Part shown: positions 61,675 through 64,000 of the stretch, one piece after another | Position numbering within the stretch: the first letter of the stretch is position 1 | How the letters are laid out: every line of letters begins with the position of its first letter | Assembly: GCF_910596095.1 (NCBI RefSeq) | Contig: NC_056553.1 | Coordinates: forward strand, 19,801,725 to 19,865,724 | Length of the DNA stretch: 64,000 bases | From: Thunnus maccoyii | Taxonomy: Eukaryota > Chordata > Actinopteri > Scombriformes > Scombridae | Direction: 5' to 3' | Made by a program: the position numbers and the translations under genes | Notes under the pieces: model-generated | Database searches by the model: none | What the model saw: the letters and a program-made list of their open reading frames with translations, nothing else | Told to the model about the DNA's origin: nothing

Positions 61675-63404
61675 GTGACTTGTGCTTGACTCAGCCCTCT
61701 AGCCATGCAGGCATTATTTGTTAGTCAGGAAAAAGGAAGGTATATCTTAAGTGTTCAACAGTAAACAGAGACATGACAGGGTCCTCATGCTCACTGGGGT
61801 TTTTTTTTTGGGATGCGTATGTGCAAAAAAAAGATTTGCAAAACACAATGGATGTTACATTATATCCCTCACAGATCCACCTCACTTGAAATTTCATTAC
61901 ACTGTTGAAATCATTGAGAAAAAACGCCAGCAGGGACCGATGACTTCATACAATGCACACGCTACAAAAAGAAGTTTGGCAAGAACATCTTTAGACTAGT
62001 CAGTCATTTTAAAAGTGCTTCCTTTATTTATAAATGTGTTGAAACTAGTAACGGTTCTATCCAGCAATGTTTTCCTGATAAAAAAAAGCCCTGACTTCCC
62101 CGAAGTCTGCTTAGTAAATAGAATTGCCATTTCCTTGCCATTTCTTTGTATTTTTTGGTGTGTGTGTGTGTGTGTGTGTGTGCTGGATCACTGGTCACTG
62201 GAGGTTTTTACTTTTACCAGCACTAAAGGCCCACTGGGGGAGTTCATGCTAAAAGCTCTCTGAGGCTTTCTGAGTGGCTTAAACTGTAGTTTCATCTGAG
62301 AGGGGGGGGAAAAAAGAAAAAGGGGAAAAGAGTAAAAGATGTAGTGAGTGAATAATAGAGGAGAAGAATGCTATTTTTAAAAGCTGTGTTGCACTCCTTT
62401 CTTGTGAAGAGTTGTGGTTGTCATGACATTGCCTACATACACCTTGGAAATTTAGACATTTTGATTGTTCCATTATGGAGCATCATGCGAATCTGCTGTC
62501 ACAGTCCTTTAAGCAAAAACACAGGAGTAACATTTTCAAAACAGGTATGATAAATGCAGTTTAACAGCCTCTTGTAAAGACCGGTTACCAACATTTTAAA
62601 GGCGTTTTTTTGTAATTCATTGCTGCTGTGAGGCATTAAACCAAAAGTGAGCTGATTTGACCTAATGAAATAAAAAGTCTCTTGGCTGTTGCAGCACTAA
62701 TTGAATCTTAAACACACACTTTTAAAGGATGACAAAACACAGCAGCAATATAAATACACTAATGAGGCTTTTAATGTTTTTGCACGAACGTGTTATAAAG
62801 TATTATCTTTTTTGCCCAGAACACTCCAAAAATGCACCGAAAACGAGTCGTTCTCTGTCTGCAAGGATCATGACTGAGTTGTTGTCAGTCACGAAGGTTC
62901 CTTTGTGTTTGTGACCTTATTAAAAATGGAGCCACAGGCACCCATCCTCTGGACCTTTCAGGGGCGAGCGCAATGCTAATCTAATGACTTATTCATCAGG
63001 TACAATGGCACGACCTCTTAAAGATGGTACATGACAGAGAGCAAAAGGATCATCATATCGGATGCAGGAGCTCATCGCAGCTAATGCGACAAGATAAGTG
63101 AGCTACGTGTGCGGCACAGGTACGGGCTGGTGTGACAGATAAAGTTGAATTCGCGTTCAAGTCGGCTCAGAAGCAGCATAAAGGATATTTGCGGGGAAAA
63201 AATAGGAGAAAGAACAAGACGGAGGGAGAGGAGCAGACTGAGAGAAAACAAGGAAAAACTAGAGAAAGGGAGAAAATGACAGAAAGAGGTGGTGAAGAGA
63301 AGTGTCAGACTCTCTTTCTGTCCCCAAGGATCATGTTTAAATTGGCATGTTGCAAAGAGAGCACTGTTAGAATTAGAATTTAAACAGCTGCCGGCTTCAC
63401 CCAC

Positions 63405-63483
63405 AGCAACACACACACACACAGGCACGCACACGCACACACACACAGGCACGCACATGCACACACACTCGCACACACACACT
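63405..63483. repeat. Compound (CA)n/(CACG)n repeat
   Basis: CA dinucleotides interrupted regularly by GGCACGCACACG and TCGC/TGCA variants. It produces spurious histidine/threonine-rich and cysteine/valine-rich reading frames on both strands. Confidence 0.9.
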
Positions 63484-64000
63484 CACGCCGTGCCCTCCCC
63501 TGGTCTAAGTTTGCGTGCGGAGCAGTGAAATTCTCCATGCTAATGTGCCAGGGTTTGTTTTCATCATCAAATTGCAAATGTTTTAAATATGCATCACACA
63601 CGCACACATATACCCACATTTATCCAGAACACTGACAGTCTAATCCTTGTTTTCATACAGTGTCATCTGTCAAATATAGAGCTGGAAGTGGCTTCCACTT
63701 ATGTTTATTTTTCATGCACCACTCCCATAATTTTTCAATCATATTTGATTTCTAATGCAGCATTTTCTTGACCCATAATAGATGTGAATGCTTTCCCTGG
63801 CTGTGTCTCCAGATTAACACATGCAAGGGCTTTTCACAGCATGGGATAACAATTAGCTTCAGTACAGAGAGATTAAAGGGGAACAGAGTGGTGTGTCTGC
63901 ATCTGTATATGTTGACTGGAGTATAAAACTTTCATGATATTCAACTCTGTCAACTTTAAGTTACCTTAAAAAAAATCTGGAAATAATAGAAAAAAAGATT

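Larger units (their letters stand above)
48142..64000 (+). other. ahrr intron after the bHLH exon (open at window end)
   Basis: At least 15.9 kb of intron. I searched for PAS-domain exons and found none. It holds many (GT/CA)n tracts (48178-48196, 49830-49864, 51107-51155, 51978-52007, 54102-54135, 62158-62182, 63405-63483), a (GA)n tract (61641-61669), a candidate LTR near 56.2 kb and a miniature transposon at 58.3 kb. Some stretches, such as 58.9-59.5 kb, are repeat-free and of mixed composition and could be conserved regulatory DNA. Confidence 0.75.

Noticed and set aside
48142-64000. PAS-domain exons of ahrr expected downstream
   Set aside because: None found in any frame with splice sites; they must lie beyond the window.

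Overview
This is vertebrate nuclear DNA, almost certainly from a ray-finned (teleost, probably percomorph) fish. The genes are split into many short exons with GT-AG introns, the encoded proteins are clear vertebrate orthologues, long (CA/GT)n microsatellites are frequent, and the short DNA transposons present belong to families I recognise from fish genomes. There is no prokaryotic organisation: no operons, CRISPR arrays or phage.

Layout. (1) 263-4882, minus: 5' part of a mitochondrial calcium uniporter regulator 1 gene (mcur1); its 3' exons lie before base 1. (2) 4.9-9 kb: intergenic, with a decayed 1.7 kb TTAA-flanked DNA transposon and a phased CAGCTG array. (3) 9086-13284, minus: an RGS9-anchor protein gene (rgs9bp) in three coding exons. 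(4) 14652-21068, minus: an 18-exon kinesin-6 gene, best read as kif20a (798 aa), with one GC-AG intron. (5) 22912-24808, minus: ribosomal protein S20 (rps20, 119 aa, start codon alone in its exon), with a probable C/D-box snoRNA in an intron. (6) 25-28.1 kb: LINE remnants, trinucleotide repeats and a small inverted-repeat element carrying two TCTCGCGAGA palindromes. (7) 28421-36376, plus: a complete 18-exon anks6 gene (934 aa). (8) 36.4-44.2 kb: largely empty intergenic DNA. (9) 44.3-64 kb, plus: promoter and first two coding exons (bHLH) of the aryl hydrocarbon receptor repressor, ahrr. The PAS exons must lie past base 64000, so the last 15.9 kb are intron.

The genes are unrelated in function: mitochondrial calcium uptake, photoreceptor G-protein shut-off, cytokinesis, translation, ciliary signalling and xenobiotic response. 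Exon boundaries were built by hand. In each of the four complete genes all splice phases agree and the total coding length is a multiple of three.

I found no wholly new biological system. The most useful observations are a xenobiotic-response-element cluster just upstream of a TATA box at ahrr (likely feedback loop), a SNORD54-like snoRNA with an 18S rRNA-matching guide in rps20, a GC-AG intron in the kif20a motor domain, a transposon that carries CGCG-box promoter motifs next to anks6, and two hAT elements with exact 8-bp target duplications.
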